A DNA stretch of 64,000 nucleotides, taken from NCBI GenBank assembly GCA_038030265.1, contig CM075941.1:34720164-34784163 (forward strand). The letters are read 5' to 3'. The translations under genes and the position numbers were made by a program. Below the pieces are notes generated by a model. The model had not been told where the DNA came from. It saw only the letters and a program-made list of their open reading frames with translations, and did not search any database. Numbering within the stretch: the stretch's first letter is position 1; each line of letters starts with the position of its first letter. The DNA is from Corythucha ciliata (taxonomy: Eukaryota > Arthropoda > Insecta > Hemiptera > Tingidae). This document shows positions 37,201 through 41,652 of the stretch, piece by piece.

Positions 37201-39167
37201 CAGTAAAATAGCCTTTTTAAATAAAAATAAAAAATTTAAAAAAAACTAGTTTCAGCATCTGAGGTTCCTCACTCATCCATTTCACGAAAAGGATAATGTT
37301 GGCGCAAGGAAGGGAGAAATGGAGCAAAGTTTTTGGATTGTTTCAAGTTCGAGGTTGAGGACAGTGGAAGTGGAAGTTCGAATCGGTCAGTAACAACTGA
37401 TGAAGAAATGATGGGGAGCGTGTAAAGGATTCAGAATCCAGTGTAATATCTGAAGCATTCATCCCTACCAATTTAATCCCTTTAAACGTTTTCCTTCACT
37501 AGTAAAATTAAATCGCCTCAGCATAGTGAGTAAAGCTGTTGGCAGCATAAGTCAGAGGCGATCCATCGAGAGAGGGATCTCTTTCGCTCACTAACGAAGA
37601 ATGTTTTATTCTACTTTTCTAAAGGTAGTACCCCCACTGTCATAAATTCATCCTAGACATTAATTTGTTAGTTCGAGCGCAGAACTTCTCGCGATGCGTA
37701 TAAGCGCAAAGCGACGATGAACAAAAGTTTAGTTTATAGCCCATCACGCCATCAACACAGAAGAGCCGAGATGGATGCTCTTGAGGACAAGAGAATTCTC
37801 CTTGAAATGATTTATTCATAAACGTAGGACTGACAGTTGAAATAAATAAAAAAAAGATAACACGTAAGTTTGGGAAACAAGGCGAAGTATGAATTACTGA
37901 AGAACAGGCATAGTATAACGGTAGCTGGTGTAATAAATTTCCAAAGAGTGAATTTTCATTGTGCGTCCCTTCTATTCGTCTTCACCAACGTACAGGAGGA
38001 AGAGAAAGATTTAAAGATCGAAAGTAGTCGCCCCAAACTTTCGGTCTCGGTATGGGCCACTGATTCTCTTTAATTAAACTGAAATTTTGGAGCTCTTTCT
38101 CGAAGGAAGTAGGAGGAGTCGGAAACGATTTAAGAAACTTATGATTTGTGCGATAAAGCCGCGAGTTTGAAAGACGTGTTGAAGGGAAAGGGTCGTACGA
38201 CTCATAATAGCAGGCCAAGAGAAATTATTAATTAATGGACAACTTTTCTTTTGTAGTTAACACTTGACCTGTGCCACCTTTTAAAAGTTACAGGATAACA
38301 ATGAAGGGTATAGACCAAACAATTAATCACGATTTGAGAAGAACCTGAAGGATCTCATGATGGTTTGAGGAAGAGAAAAAACAAAAGCCTGAAATGGCAG
38401 TAAAAATCGTACCTCCCCTCTGTTTTGCACACTAAGCTCTTGGTATAGTCTAGCAGCACAATTTGTGTCCATTTAATGCCACACAACATAGCAGTATAAT
38501 AATGAGAAGAAAGAGCTAAAAAACTATGAAAATCCCAGTTTTCATACCAGAGGGCACTTATAGACGATATTTATGCTAGATTTTTCGTTTTTCTGTGAGT
38601 CCTAATCCTCGGATGATAACTAGTCGCCGCGCCTCGCAGGGTAGTAAACAGAGGGTTTACTAGGGTAGTACTATAGGAGTAGCATACATACAAGGGGGCA
38701 TACTACAAGTATGCTTTCTTTAGCCATTCAATAATCTGTCTTTTTGTTTAAATTAAAATAATTCATTATAGAAACTTGTATAATCAACCTTTGGGAAAAG
38801 AGTGAAACTTACTTTGAGCAGCCCAAAGAGCTCCGTTTGCCAGCCCCGTCATGTACTGTTTCATCGAACTGCGACATGTCCCCGACAGTTTTTTCGCTGA
38901 CGACAGTCGAATTGGATTCCACCTGTGCGGATTGTACAGCGAGGCCAGCCATTCCATCGCTTCTGTCTCAGCCGCCACTGTAGCCGCAAATTTTTTCTTC
39001 GTTAGTTTCTGGGCATTTTCTATCCGCCGCTCAAGATCATCGTCGGAGCTACCACCGCCGTCGTCCAAAGCGTCTCCTGCATCTGTCGTCGAATCATTCA
39101 TCTGCCCGAGAGTGGCGATCGTCAACGAGCCGAGGCAAATTAAGGAGCATAACATGAGCGATTTCAT
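19..39167 (-). CDS. NRF-6-like membrane acyltransferase gene, seven exons, 3' end outside the window
   Basis: Manual splicing gives seven coding exons totalling 1554 nt (518 codons) with consistent phases: 38813-39167, 26203-26366, 2810-2988, 1533-1975, 1380-1473, 1166-1318 and 19-184. The product starts with a signal peptide. An extracellular NRF domain (GTCRSSMKQYM, then LDASG, then LGICLPEACS) follows, then a membrane helix and a cytoplasmic linker. The start of a multi-pass acyltransferase-3 domain (HGLRFLSLAWIILVH) comes next. This is the architecture of the nose-resistant-to-fluoxetine family, thought to act in lipid or xenobiotic handling at membranes; the biochemical reaction is poorly known. 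Family members usually have 650-750 residues, so the remaining membrane segments should lie beyond position 1. No inactivating change is visible. Introns 1 and 2 are about 12.4 and 23.2 kb and full of transposons. Confidence 0.9.
736..857. repeat. small hairpin MITE in an NRF-6 intron
   Basis: Two imperfect inverted arms of about 42 bp (737-779 and 815-856) are separated by a 35-bp loop. Both arms share AGCTC(T)..GTTG/CGT..GTGGAGTCTATG-type sequence read in opposite directions. No coding capacity is present. It sits in the intron between exons 6 and 7. Confidence 0.6.
1166..1318 (-). CDS. NRF-6-like coding exon 6: acyltransferase domain
   Basis: The acceptor is CTGTTCTAG. Translation continues SGLLVAYLFFKSID, a basic loop, and KFFTFLGYRFIR. 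The exon is 153 nt long and ends in a split arginine codon at a GTAAAT donor. The loop with several proline and arginine residues is longer than usual for this family but in frame. Confidence 0.87.
1380..1473 (-). CDS. NRF-6-like coding exon 5: acyltransferase domain
   Basis: The acceptor is TTCCCCAG. The reading frame gives ENKTMRALAERNFLFQ, then NATFSVDSFFFMS, where the last serine codon is split. FSVDSFFFxSGLL is the strongly conserved second block of NRF-6-type acyltransferases. The donor is a weak but plausible GTCTGG. The next exon restores the phase exactly. Confidence 0.88.
1533..1975 (-). CDS. NRF-6-like coding exon 4: membrane helix, linker and acyltransferase start
   Basis: The acceptor TTTTACAG is followed by a codon-completing A, then a hydrophobic helix (MTLAILMTAGTIYEVIL). 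A basic/acidic cytoplasmic linker follows (KKRQCQKRRTNNNESGK and onward). Next come GRKILD and the acyltransferase-3 hallmark CVHGLRFLSLAWIILVH, whose HGLR...H pattern includes the conserved histidine of the family. The donor is GTATGA and the exon is 443 nt long, ending one base into a codon. Confidence 0.9.
1976..2809. other. intron 3 of the NRF-6-like gene, no further feature seen
   Basis: This is the stretch between exons 4 and 3 on the minus strand. It is AT-rich with a short G-run near 2100-2114 and a (GA)n tract at 2700-2711. I see no gene or clear transposon in it. Confidence 0.5.
2810..2988 (-). CDS. NRF-6-like coding exon 3: end of the NRF domain
   Basis: The acceptor TTATAG is followed by codons for PRELSLGICLPEACSTRDV, and then LRVRTVPGPYSLLDDPK. 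LG(I/V)CLP..CS is the most recognisable NRF-domain signature. The donor is GTGAGG and the exon ends two bases into an alanine codon, which exon 4 completes. Fusion to exon 2 reads VELTPT-PRELSL without a gap, so no intermediate exon is needed, though a small one inside the 23-kb intron cannot be excluded. Confidence 0.87.
3346..4210 (+). pseudogene. frameshifted coding-like segment of unknown family, possible processed pseudogene
   Basis: Protein-like sequence runs in several frames of the plus strand. The first part reads FVDTTTKELEKLLAKTC, then a serine/threonine-rich stretch with CSSNSFQSPLIE and ECQTDSNHSQGSQSAE. After stop codons near 3755 the sequence resumes in another frame as SGSDDGAGGSGSVASSSNN and ELDPDHYL. 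It shifts again to SPSTSTSEITTESQLRPLKK and a lysine-rich KKKKDNEATMDEKTEKDPEK. The composition suggests a disordered region of a regulatory protein. The indels, the stops and the lack of splice sites suggest a dead retrocopy in intron 2 of the NRF gene. I do not recognise the family. Confidence 0.45.
4490..4920. repeat. dispersed repeat, second copy inverted at 32590-32790
   Basis: The sequence flanking the small MITE here (GAGAACCTATAATCAGACAG on the left and the GACGCCATGTTCGCTCTTATC stretch, running to the CAAACCACCCC area, on the right) matches 32590-32790 in reverse complement. The far copy lacks the MITE, so it shows the empty site. I found no coding content in either copy. Confidence 0.65.
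4519..4778. mobile_element. hAT-like MITE with 8-bp target duplication
   Basis: The terminal inverted repeats start CATGGAGGTAGGAACAAGTG and end with its reverse complement. Identical 8-bp GGTAAAAT lies on both sides (4511-4518 and 4779-4786). The element is 260 bp and non-coding. An 8-bp duplication with short TIRs is the hAT superfamily pattern. The related locus at 32.6-32.8 kb carries a single GGTAAAATCA-type site with no insertion, which supports the exact boundaries. Confidence 0.8.
5157..7446. repeat. carrier repeat copy A, interrupted by a large palindrome
   Basis: It begins CGCTCCGGCAGCTGGCGGTCGG and carries near-terminal AGTGCATTTCATT (5183-5195), mirrored by GAATGAAATGCACT (7431-7444). 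Its left part matches 59897-60265 and its right part (7320-7446) matches 60800-60925. Inside it a block of about 110 bp, with CCCAAATGCAATACCGACC and ending GTGCTAACAAGA, is repeated at 5428-5540 and 5708-5822. The palindrome at 5844-7298 splits it. No ORF of note is present. Confidence 0.6.
5844..7298. mobile_element. 1.45-kb palindromic CAGGGTG element, TA target duplication
   Basis: Two arms of about 690 bp are almost perfect reverse complements. They begin CAGGGTGTTCAAGAAATAG on each end and are bordered by TA. I saw only single-base differences, such as CA versus CG around 6013/7131 and one extra T near 6191. The centre is a (TAA)n tract at about 6482-6540 and its mirror (TTA)n at 6600-6658. 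There is no ORF encoding a transposase. The TA duplication suggests mobilisation by a Tc1/mariner-type enzyme, but the family is unknown to me. Confidence 0.75.
7450..7636. repeat. dispersed GCCAGACA...CAGCGGGACA repeat
   Basis: The sequence GCCAGACATTTTCAGCGGGACA and the following GTGCCAGACAAATT resemble 4400-4425 and 4950-5095. These are fragments of a common repeat on either side of the carrier repeat. No protein is encoded. Confidence 0.4.
7638..8110. repeat. single left end of another CAGGGTG element
   Basis: TA is followed by CAGGGTGAGTTTTTGG at 7638, resembling the termini of the two big palindromes. No reverse-complement partner is visible downstream. The right side may be deleted or diverged, so the end coordinate is approximate. 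Confidence 0.35.
8697..9120. repeat. foldback element with about 70-bp arms
   Basis: The arm at 8712-8785 (TTTCATGGACCAGTA...GTCCTGTCCTGACCC) recurs in reverse complement at 9045-9108. The loop is about 260 bp. Neither arm holds a long ORF. It sits in intron 2 of the NRF gene. Confidence 0.6.
9130..9756. other. intronic stretch without a recognised feature
   Basis: AT-rich sequence with a T-run at about 9732-9749 just before the next palindrome. I see no gene, RNA or clear repeat. Confidence 0.4.
9759..11244. mobile_element. 1.49-kb palindromic CAGGGTG element, second family
   Basis: It begins CAGGGTGGAAGGGGATAAGTG, ends with its reverse complement, and is bordered by TA at 9757-9758 and 11245-11246. 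Arms of about 650 bp are nearly identical. They converge on inner ends with TCGCTCCGGC, leaving a 170-190-bp loop at about 10412-10588. It shares only the outermost CAGGGTG and the general plan with the element at 5844-7298. ORFs inside occur as mirror pairs on both strands, so I treat them as artefacts of the palindrome. Confidence 0.75.
11250..12590. other. intronic stretch, nothing named
   Basis: Contains an A-run near 12019 and a CACGCACGCACG tract near 12400. I find no exon or recognisable transposon. Confidence 0.4.
12590..13010. repeat. decayed half-copy of the palindrome at 9759-11244
   Basis: The order of landmarks matches the inner and right half of that element (about 10560-10960). 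They are GTGAAATGCACTCT, CAGCTGCCGAAGCGACAT, GGTTTTAATGATTTTTAGCATG, AGGTCAAAACAAGCGAT and AAAATTGTCATTTCTGCCG, ending near CGCAAAACTTTGAGG. Similarity is clearly lower than between the two intact arms, so this is an old relative. Confidence 0.6.
13177..14488 (-). pseudogene. gypsy integrase and C-terminal tail, frameshifted
   Basis: The zinc-binding part shows HLGITKMKQLARRYVYWE and CESCAKV (H..H/C..C type). The core has all three acidic residues: D in VDYAGPV, D in VSDNASVF and E in GLAERC. An in-frame TAG interrupts it at about 13970. A frameshift near 13437 separates the chromodomain-like C-terminal part from a proline/serine-rich tail ending RQRKPPGYLKDYV, a motif usual at the end of this gypsy group. 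Confidence 0.85.
14490..15182 (-). pseudogene. gypsy RT thumb and RNase H
   Basis: At its upstream end the frame reads KVEAISQMPHPKNIDELRRF, the usual RT-RNase H connection, directly after the Tigger insertion point. A one-base shift near 15050 leads into TFPLRRLHRKDERF. RNase H acidic residues are seen in TTDAGPTG, YGQLDREALAIVYG and VTDNKPLSHIF. Another frameshift near 14300 precedes the integrase. No part is intact enough to be functional. Confidence 0.85.
15183..18154 (+). mobile_element. pogo/Tigger-like DNA transposon inserted in the gypsy RT
   Basis: The terminal inverted repeats are GG(A/G)TCAGATGGGGTAATTGGG at 15183-15205 and its reverse complement at 18132-18154. TA dinucleotides lie next to or near both ends, as expected for Tc1/mariner-pogo insertion. 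The GGGGTAATTGGGAA motif is repeated inside, with a palindromic pair near 17921-17975. The length is 2.97 kb. It contains a broken transposase on the plus strand and interrupts the gypsy frame right after SINCLG. Confidence 0.8.
15713..17466 (+). pseudogene. pogo/Tigger-type transposase, broken
   Basis: The N-terminus (MSRTYIKKKPPPSYNVDDVV) is a Psq-type helix-turn-helix with YATAAEKYGIPKTVIFNRIK. A TGA follows at about 15872. The frame then changes several times through GRPTILT, MGYPCEKAELKNLV and WYQGFMRRNPKIS, then RKRARDPF, before settling in a long frame from 16289 to 17287. The DDE/D triad is visible as NADESGF, FYDGHASH and LQPLDKTVFG. The C-terminus is lysine-rich (KKRRVKNDETA) in yet another frame. 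At least four disruptions make this a pseudogene. Confidence 0.85.
18165..18721 (-). pseudogene. gypsy reverse transcriptase core
   Basis: Starting at the target duplication of the second LTR element, the frame reads LRDRVVKLLASLESEGVI, then WGSPLVVIPK and LRGSKFFCKLDLCKAY, which carries the first catalytic aspartate. A frameshift near 18310 joins FLQGFAQ to PKVEAYFDDII, which contains the paired aspartates of the YxDD box. It ends KCSFFKESINCLG at the Tigger insertion. Upstream residues of the same protein resume at 24123. Confidence 0.85.
18722..18725. repeat. target site duplication AGGG, left copy
   Basis: AGGG lies directly outside TGTAGCGG, the LTR terminus. The same four bases lie outside the other terminus at 24120-24123. 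Joining the flanks at AGGG restores the gypsy RT reading (PFALRDRV), which confirms the exact insertion site. Confidence 0.85.
18726..18925 (-). repeat. 3' LTR terminal fragment of the second element
   Basis: It matches 22665-22876 in the same orientation, including the AATAATTGG, TTAAAGGAAATCTTTATTAGATG and G-run blocks. It breaks off in an A-run at about 18926 where inverted LTR sequence begins. Confidence 0.8.
18937..19824 (+). repeat. inverted LTR fragment of the second element
   Basis: This stretch is the reverse complement of about 23833-22934, with only scattered differences. It starts GTGACGAGTGAGAG and stops at CACTGCACCACCT, where integrase coding begins. The small ORFs on it recur in mirror image in the other copy and are not genes. 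Confidence 0.8.
19825..20834 (+). CDS. integrase of the second gypsy-type element, 5'-truncated but open
   Basis: An open frame starts at a recombination junction, MTRDVTSFVRGCQLCQQTK, so the first half of the HHCC zinc-binding domain is missing. The catalytic core is complete: D in SADFMGPYPRS, D in LRTDNGTPF and E in ANPVERTNQV. A C-terminal segment follows (KYEGPFKVREQ and HHVARLKPHF), the typical gypsy integrase SH3-like tail. It stops at TAA just before the polypurine tract. It is unusually intact compared with the host gypsy, so this element is younger. It is oriented opposite to its own gag. Confidence 0.85.
20834..20842 (+). promoter_or_regulatory. polypurine tract of the second element
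   Basis: AGGGTGGGG immediately precedes TGTAACGAG, the LTR start. It would prime plus-strand DNA synthesis. It begins with the last base of the integrase stop codon. Confidence 0.75.
20843..21204 (+). repeat. 3' LTR with internal deletion
   Basis: It begins TGTAACGAGATTGTCGTATT. The full LTR at 24119 begins TGTAACCGAGATTGTC and reaches GTATTGTCGTATTATTG only about 900 bp later, so the middle is deleted here, probably at the shared ATTGTC. It ends in GTCTCCCC, where minus-strand protease sequence starts. Confidence 0.75.
21205..22549 (-). CDS. gag and start of protease of the second gypsy-type element
   Basis: The frame opens with MSCDLPTSWIQTLDKEALL 95 bp after the PBS. It has a capsid-like part (ETLL/FSGTPLHWFRLNR and YADCLRGLMARLP region) and two zinc knuckles, CWNCRSLGHRYSNC and CYRCGIRGQTTKNC. 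Then comes a retropepsin start, ALVDTGASESFIG, with the catalytic DTG. The protease is cut at about 21205 by the inversion junction. No stop interrupts the roughly 448 residues, which again marks a younger element. Confidence 0.85.
22643..22660 (-). other. primer-binding site, tRNA-Lys-like
   Basis: On the minus strand TGGCGCCCAATC follows the LTR end (CGCTACA) after a 4-base spacer (AATT, the last T beginning the site). TGGCGCCCAA is complementary to the 3' end of lysine tRNAs. This fixes the 5' LTR boundary at 22665. Confidence 0.75.
22665..24119 (-). repeat. full-length 5' LTR of the second element, about 1455 bp
   Basis: It runs from TGTAACCGAGATTGTC at 24119 to GCTACA at 22665. It contains several 8-14-base C/G homopolymers (near 22706, 22811, 22859, 22945 and 23152) and A-runs near 23823, 23940 and 24021. 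An exact inner boundary is given by the PBS and an exact outer one by the AGGG duplication. Confidence 0.75.
24120..24123. repeat. target site duplication AGGG, right copy
   Basis: AGGG here matches 18722-18725. Beyond it the host gypsy continues on the minus strand as RERNVPFAL. Confidence 0.85.
24124..24641 (-). pseudogene. gypsy protease and RT N-terminus
   Basis: The frame has VTLNKKPQSFEVDSGARFS, where VDSGA is the retropepsin active-site triad. The family then shows LGRMWIRGLGINLDEI, the usual protease C-terminal block. A stop at about 24252 and a frameshift are followed by EVKLQLREGAQPIFIRERN, the start of RT, which ends at the AGGG insertion site. Confidence 0.8.
24740..25629 (-). 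pseudogene. gypsy gag with two zinc knuckles, interrupted by a foldback
   Basis: The capsid part shows YFLHITQQSHQSISDFVASL and RAQFIRGLKDNWIREQLLQ. It resumes after the insertion as LLQDTSLDCFEALLSKAVAL. Near 24745-24845 two CCHC knuckles read CLNCGWSNHTSREC and CSSCGKIGHVSKVC. Frameshifts separate the pieces. The N-terminus of gag appears truncated at about 25629. Confidence 0.8.
25110..25337. mobile_element. foldback insertion in gypsy gag with 13-bp direct repeats
   Basis: The direct repeat CCTGTAGGAGTTG lies at 25097-25109 and 25338-25350. Inside are inverted arms of about 60 bp (25108-25165 and 25234-25293) sharing GTAGACCATAAA, GAACCATAC and AATGAATGCATTT. A G-run at 25206-25214 and an A/T-run near 25307-25323 lie in the remainder. 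The gag frame continues on both sides of the insertion. Confidence 0.65.
25650..26110. repeat. dispersed repeat fragment shared with 55190-55340
   Basis: The stretch with CGCACCAATCCTGGATTTTAA and later TCTGCATACGCAGCAGG corresponds to 55200-55280 (CTGCACCAATCCTGGACTTC...). It lies between the gypsy gag and NRF exon 2. No coding signal was recognised. Confidence 0.4.
26203..26366 (-). CDS. NRF-6-like coding exon 2: middle of the NRF domain
   Basis: The acceptor (TTTCCAG) and donor (GTAAGT) are clear. The exon completes the split codon from exon 1 to give QMLDASGRYSS, then FFFGNDFWLGSKKLCSEIG and a segment ending VELTPT. It is 164 nt long and ends at a codon boundary. The LDASG and following glycine/cysteine pattern is the usual second part of the extracellular NRF domain. 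It lies 12.4 kb from exon 1 and 23.2 kb from exon 3. Confidence 0.88.
26367..28660. other. part of NRF intron 1, no named feature
   Basis: AT-rich intronic sequence. ORFs are short and without family resemblance. I see no transposon end here. Confidence 0.4.
28665..28760. repeat. dispersed repeat, second copy at 53547-53640
   Basis: Both places share GATTGCTCGAAAAAACTCG, then TTCTTTC(A/G)CACATAGAC and TGGGGTCTA. The sequence is non-coding. Confidence 0.5.
28836..28918. repeat. 35-bp tandem repeat, two and a part copies
   Basis: The unit TGGCGCCAGTTGACTGGTTA plus CTTATAAACATCTGT is present twice in a row, and TGGCGCCAGT starts a third copy. A related region at 29300-29420 shares the CAGCAGCTGG and GCCAGTCGACTTGCATC blocks. 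An inverted pair of CGTGTAAACCAGCCTT (about 29234-29250) and AAGGCTGGTTTACACG (29265-29280) marks a hairpin boundary between the two. Confidence 0.65.
29830..32090. other. intron 1 sequence, no gene recognised
   Basis: Only short non-family ORFs are present. A fragment at 31797-31870 (GTGGCCACCATCAC, GAGACCAATAGTGCGTTTT, AATGAAATGCAC) resembles the right end of the carrier repeat seen at 7380-7444 and 60865-60925. Confidence 0.4.
32102..32152. repeat. GC-rich palindromic cluster
   Basis: GGCCGTACGG, GGCCTACGG and the CCGTACGGGCC variant alternate in about 50 bp of otherwise AT-rich intron. No function is suggested by the context. Confidence 0.4.
32525..32575. repeat. long A homopolymer
   Basis: A run of about 50 A bases. 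A T-run of about 26 lies 220 bp upstream (32278-32303). The run ends directly next to the inverted copy of the dispersed repeat. Confidence 0.9.
32590..32790. repeat. inverted second copy of the 4490-4920 repeat, empty MITE site
   Basis: It matches 4490-4518 plus 4779-4920 in reverse complement and carries one GATTTTACC at the place where the 4.5-kb copy has the MITE between two GGTAAAAT copies. Confidence 0.65.
33389..34798. mobile_element. non-autonomous hAT-like element with GGTCCGGTCC subterminal repeats
   Basis: The termini are TAGGGATGAAACCG and CGATTTCACCCCTA, flanked by CTTTCGAG (33381-33388) and CTTTCCAG (34799-34806), an 8-bp duplication with one change. Multiple GGTCCGGTCC/CCGGACCGG blocks lie next to each end (33400-33540 and 34705-34790), as in hAT subterminal transposase sites. 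There is no transposase. A (GA)n tract lies at 34197-34227 and a second inverted-repeat unit is nested inside. Confidence 0.8.
33752..34455. mobile_element. nested inverted-repeat unit inside the hAT-like element
   Basis: The arms at 33752-33812 and 34404-34455 share GGCC(A/G)(C/T)GTCCGCACCGGAGG, then GCTTAGCGC and TGGAGGGTA in inverse order. The enclosed 600 bp holds the (GA)n tract and no coding sequence. A separate insertion is the simplest reading; target duplications are not obvious. Confidence 0.5.
34807..36980. other. intron 1 sequence, no named feature
   Basis: Short ORFs without family resemblance. A repeated sequence of the GTCAC(C/T)GGTGC and CACTGTGACCG kind lies near 34880-34915 and 35530-35570. 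Nothing else was recognised. Confidence 0.4.
36985..37290. repeat. half-copy of the palindrome at 60283-60778
   Basis: The sequence from CGCATCCACTTGGCGAA to CACGAAAAGGATAATGTT runs parallel to 60287-60590. Here no inverted second half follows. Confidence 0.7.
37291..38812. other. intron 1 sequence adjoining exon 1
   Basis: AT-rich sequence with no recognisable gene or transposon end. Confidence 0.4.
38813..39167 (-). CDS. NRF-6-like coding exon 1: signal peptide and start of the NRF domain
   Basis: The ATG is at 39167-39165. It begins MKSLMLCSLICLGSLTIA, a typical cleavable signal peptide. An acidic low-complexity stretch (DDGGGSSDDD) follows, then the NRF-domain motif GTCRSSMKQYM and ANGALWAAQ. 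The exon ends one base into a codon at a GTAAGT donor. Directly upstream of the ATG is TTTGCAG followed by one T, a good acceptor, so the true exon probably starts at 39168 and joins a separate 5' UTR exon. An open frame continues upstream of this ATG, but that part is hydrophobic and lies across the acceptor, so I did not use it. Confidence 0.88.
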
Positions 39168-39885
39168 ACTGCAAATCAAATGGTAAATAAACGAAATTAG
39201 AACAAATGAAGCTGTGTAAACTAACACGAATGAAATCTGGGATTCCTTTTGGCTTGGATCCATTTTAACTCATCAAAATGTACAGACTCGTCAAAAATAA
39301 TTGCAATGATAATTTTTGATGATTTTGACTAGTGTTTTGTGTGTGTTTAATGATCACTGGACTTTTAAATAGGCTGGTGAATTTTATTAGGAATAGAATG
39401 GTGATTTTTAGGCAGAATCGAGATTCTTCGTGTTTGGTTTGTATCACGCTTGGTAACACATTTCTGCTACATGACCGGTTTTGCATTATACTCTTTAGAC
39501 TCGCAATCACCATATTACCGAAGGATTCCAGTTTACCGGGAGTAATGGGGAAAAACAACAATTTCATCGTACTATGAAAATAATTTTTACAGAAATAACA
39601 AACGGAGAACATTAACAGTGAGGTAATGATGAAATAGACAGAAATAATGCTAATCGCAATAGGTTTCATACACGTATGACACAATGGATATATCGTCAAC
39701 GTTATGGTACGCATCTTTCTTTCATGATTTGCCGTACAAGCTTAACGAACTTTTTTATCCTTGCTCGAATGTATGAAAGTTTGATCAGTTGTCCATTCAT
39801 GTATAATTTGAAATTAAGTCTGCTCCAAGCGCAGTTTCTTTATAGCTGCGGTCATCACGCACATCGCAACTCCAAGTCACGTCGC

Positions 39886-40731
39886 TCGAAAATATTGAAA
39901 TCGCTCTCTCGTGTCACCTCTTTTCATGTGTTTATACGGCCATGACTACCGCTGCCTTATTCCTCGTGACTTGTACGCTGCTAACTTGCTTATTTTGGTG
40001 CTTGGCGAAAATTTCTGTCTCCTATGAAATCAACAAATAACTAAAAAACCCAAGACAAAATACGACAGGTACTTCCGGAGGCATCACAATAAATACACAG
40101 TGAAAATCAATCGCTGTGACATAATGAAACTCACCCGAACTGAAGAGTTTCTCTTCTTCTGAATAGGAAACATTGTGAATGGGAGAGATTGTGTCTCCAA
40201 AGTGAGAAATGACCCTTTTACTTATCTGGCCCAAGCGCTACTCTATTACTCTGATATCATTCAGTGAATGGTGAAGAGATAAAATAAATGGAGAAAGCCT
40301 GGATCGAAAATATTGAAATCGCTCTCTCGTGTCACCTCTTTTCATGTGTTTATACGGCCATGACTACCGCTGCCTTATTCCTCGTGACTTGTACGCTGCT
40401 AACCCTACCGGAAAGTCTTATTTTGGTGCTTGGCGAAAATTTCTGTCTCCTATGAAATCAACAAATAACTAAAAAACCCAAGACAAAATACGACAGGTAC
40501 TTCCGGAGGCATCACAATAAATACACAGTGAAAATCAATCGCTGTGACATATTGAAACTCACCCGAACTGAAGAGTTTCTCTTCTTCTGAATAGGAAACA
40601 TTGTGAATGGGAGAGATTGTGTCTCCAAAGTGAGAAATGACCCTTTTACTTATCTGGCCCAAGCGCTACTCTATTACTCTGATATCATTCAGTGAATGGT
40701 GAAGAGATAAAATAAATGGAGAAAGCCTGGA
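39886..40731. repeat. 418-bp tandem duplication upstream of the NRF-6-like start codon
   Basis: Copy 1 starts at 39886 and copy 2 at 40304, both with TCGAAAATATTGAAATCGC, both ending GAGAAAGCCTGGA. The copies are nearly identical: copy 2 has about 10 extra bases (CCTACCGGAAA area near 40404) and only a few substitutions. On the minus strand each copy contains TTCAGTTCGG followed by GTGAGT, a strong donor (40134 and 40562). Confidence 0.9.
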
Positions 40732-40979
40732 TGGACCTGCAAGGTGGGTTCAGAAGGCAAAGGAGAATCGAACCGTGACATAATTTGAAAAATAATGAAC
40801 GAAAAAAGTATTTGTAAATTATACTTATTCGATATTCTACAATATTAGATTCTTCGGAAGAAAAAAATTAATGAAAATGACGGGGAAAAAACAACAGGGT
40901 CAAAGAATACAGGTAGAGGTTTAATAAATCAAGACAAGAAAGTCTTACGAATCGGCGGGCGGTAGAAGGCGTGCCACAT

Positions 40980-41210
40980 ATAGTTTAGAATCAATACTAG
41001 TAAAGTATCGATACTTTACTCATTTGTAGTATCGAGTGGTAAGTATCGTGGTAAGCATCGGAGTTAAGTGTCAATACTCATATTACTTTATTATGGTATC
41101 CTGTAAAAAGTATCGATATAGTATACTGAGTATCGAAACAGAAGTATTCGAAGTATCGATACCAAAAGTACTCGGTATTGATTCAAAAGTATCGATAGTT
41201 CACTAAAGTC
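40980..41210. repeat. TATCGATA-rich degenerate repeat cluster
   Basis: Six TATCGA motifs occur in about 190 bp, four as AAGTATCGATA. Related but more diverged sequence (GGTATCGAAT, CGATACTGA, GAGTACC) recurs at 42380-42480, 42955-43400 and 44100-44205. TATCGATA is the binding site of DREF/BEAF-type factors in Drosophila, but here the pattern may equally be transposon subterminal repeats. Confidence 0.6.
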
Positions 41211-41360
41211 TGTCCACTTAAGGATGGACTCTCGCCCGCCCCCGAATTTAGTGAAATGAGCTTCCCCTTTGCCTGTTCTTCTAAAACAAAGCACCGGGAA
41301 TAATTTTAAAACAAAATTACCACTATGACGCGTCTATACGGAACCATGGTTAGAGAACCT

Positions 41361-41652
41361 TTAGAACCCAGGTACGGAAACACGCGATAACTGCCATATT
41401 TGGTCCCTCCGCCTTTTTATCGCTTGTGTTAAGAAGACAGCACGAGAAGTCACTCCATTTAATAATAATAATGAAAAAGAAGAATGAAGCTGTTTTTTTT
41501 TTTTTTTTTTAAAGAAATCAGATGGTATGAGTTTTGAGAACTGAAGAGAGACAATCAAGAGACGTATGGAAGAGAACACTTATCAAGACCCGAGTTATAC
41601 CGACCGGAGGGACCAAAAATGGCGGTTATCGCTTGTTTCCGTACTCGGGTTA
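41361..41652. mobile_element. hairpin MITE, same family as 61506-61720
   Basis: The left arm GGTACGGAAACACGCGATAAC plus ATTTGGTCCCTCC is mirrored at 41604-41652. A T-run of about 20 lies inside. The arms share the ATTTGGTCCCTC core and GTACnG(A/C)AACAC edge with the copy at 61.5 kb. Confidence 0.65.

Noticed and set aside
40022..40662. Two nearly identical 70-residue minus-strand ORFs
   Set aside because: They only reflect the tandem duplication. The splice donor in the same sequence makes a 5' UTR more plausible than a protein.
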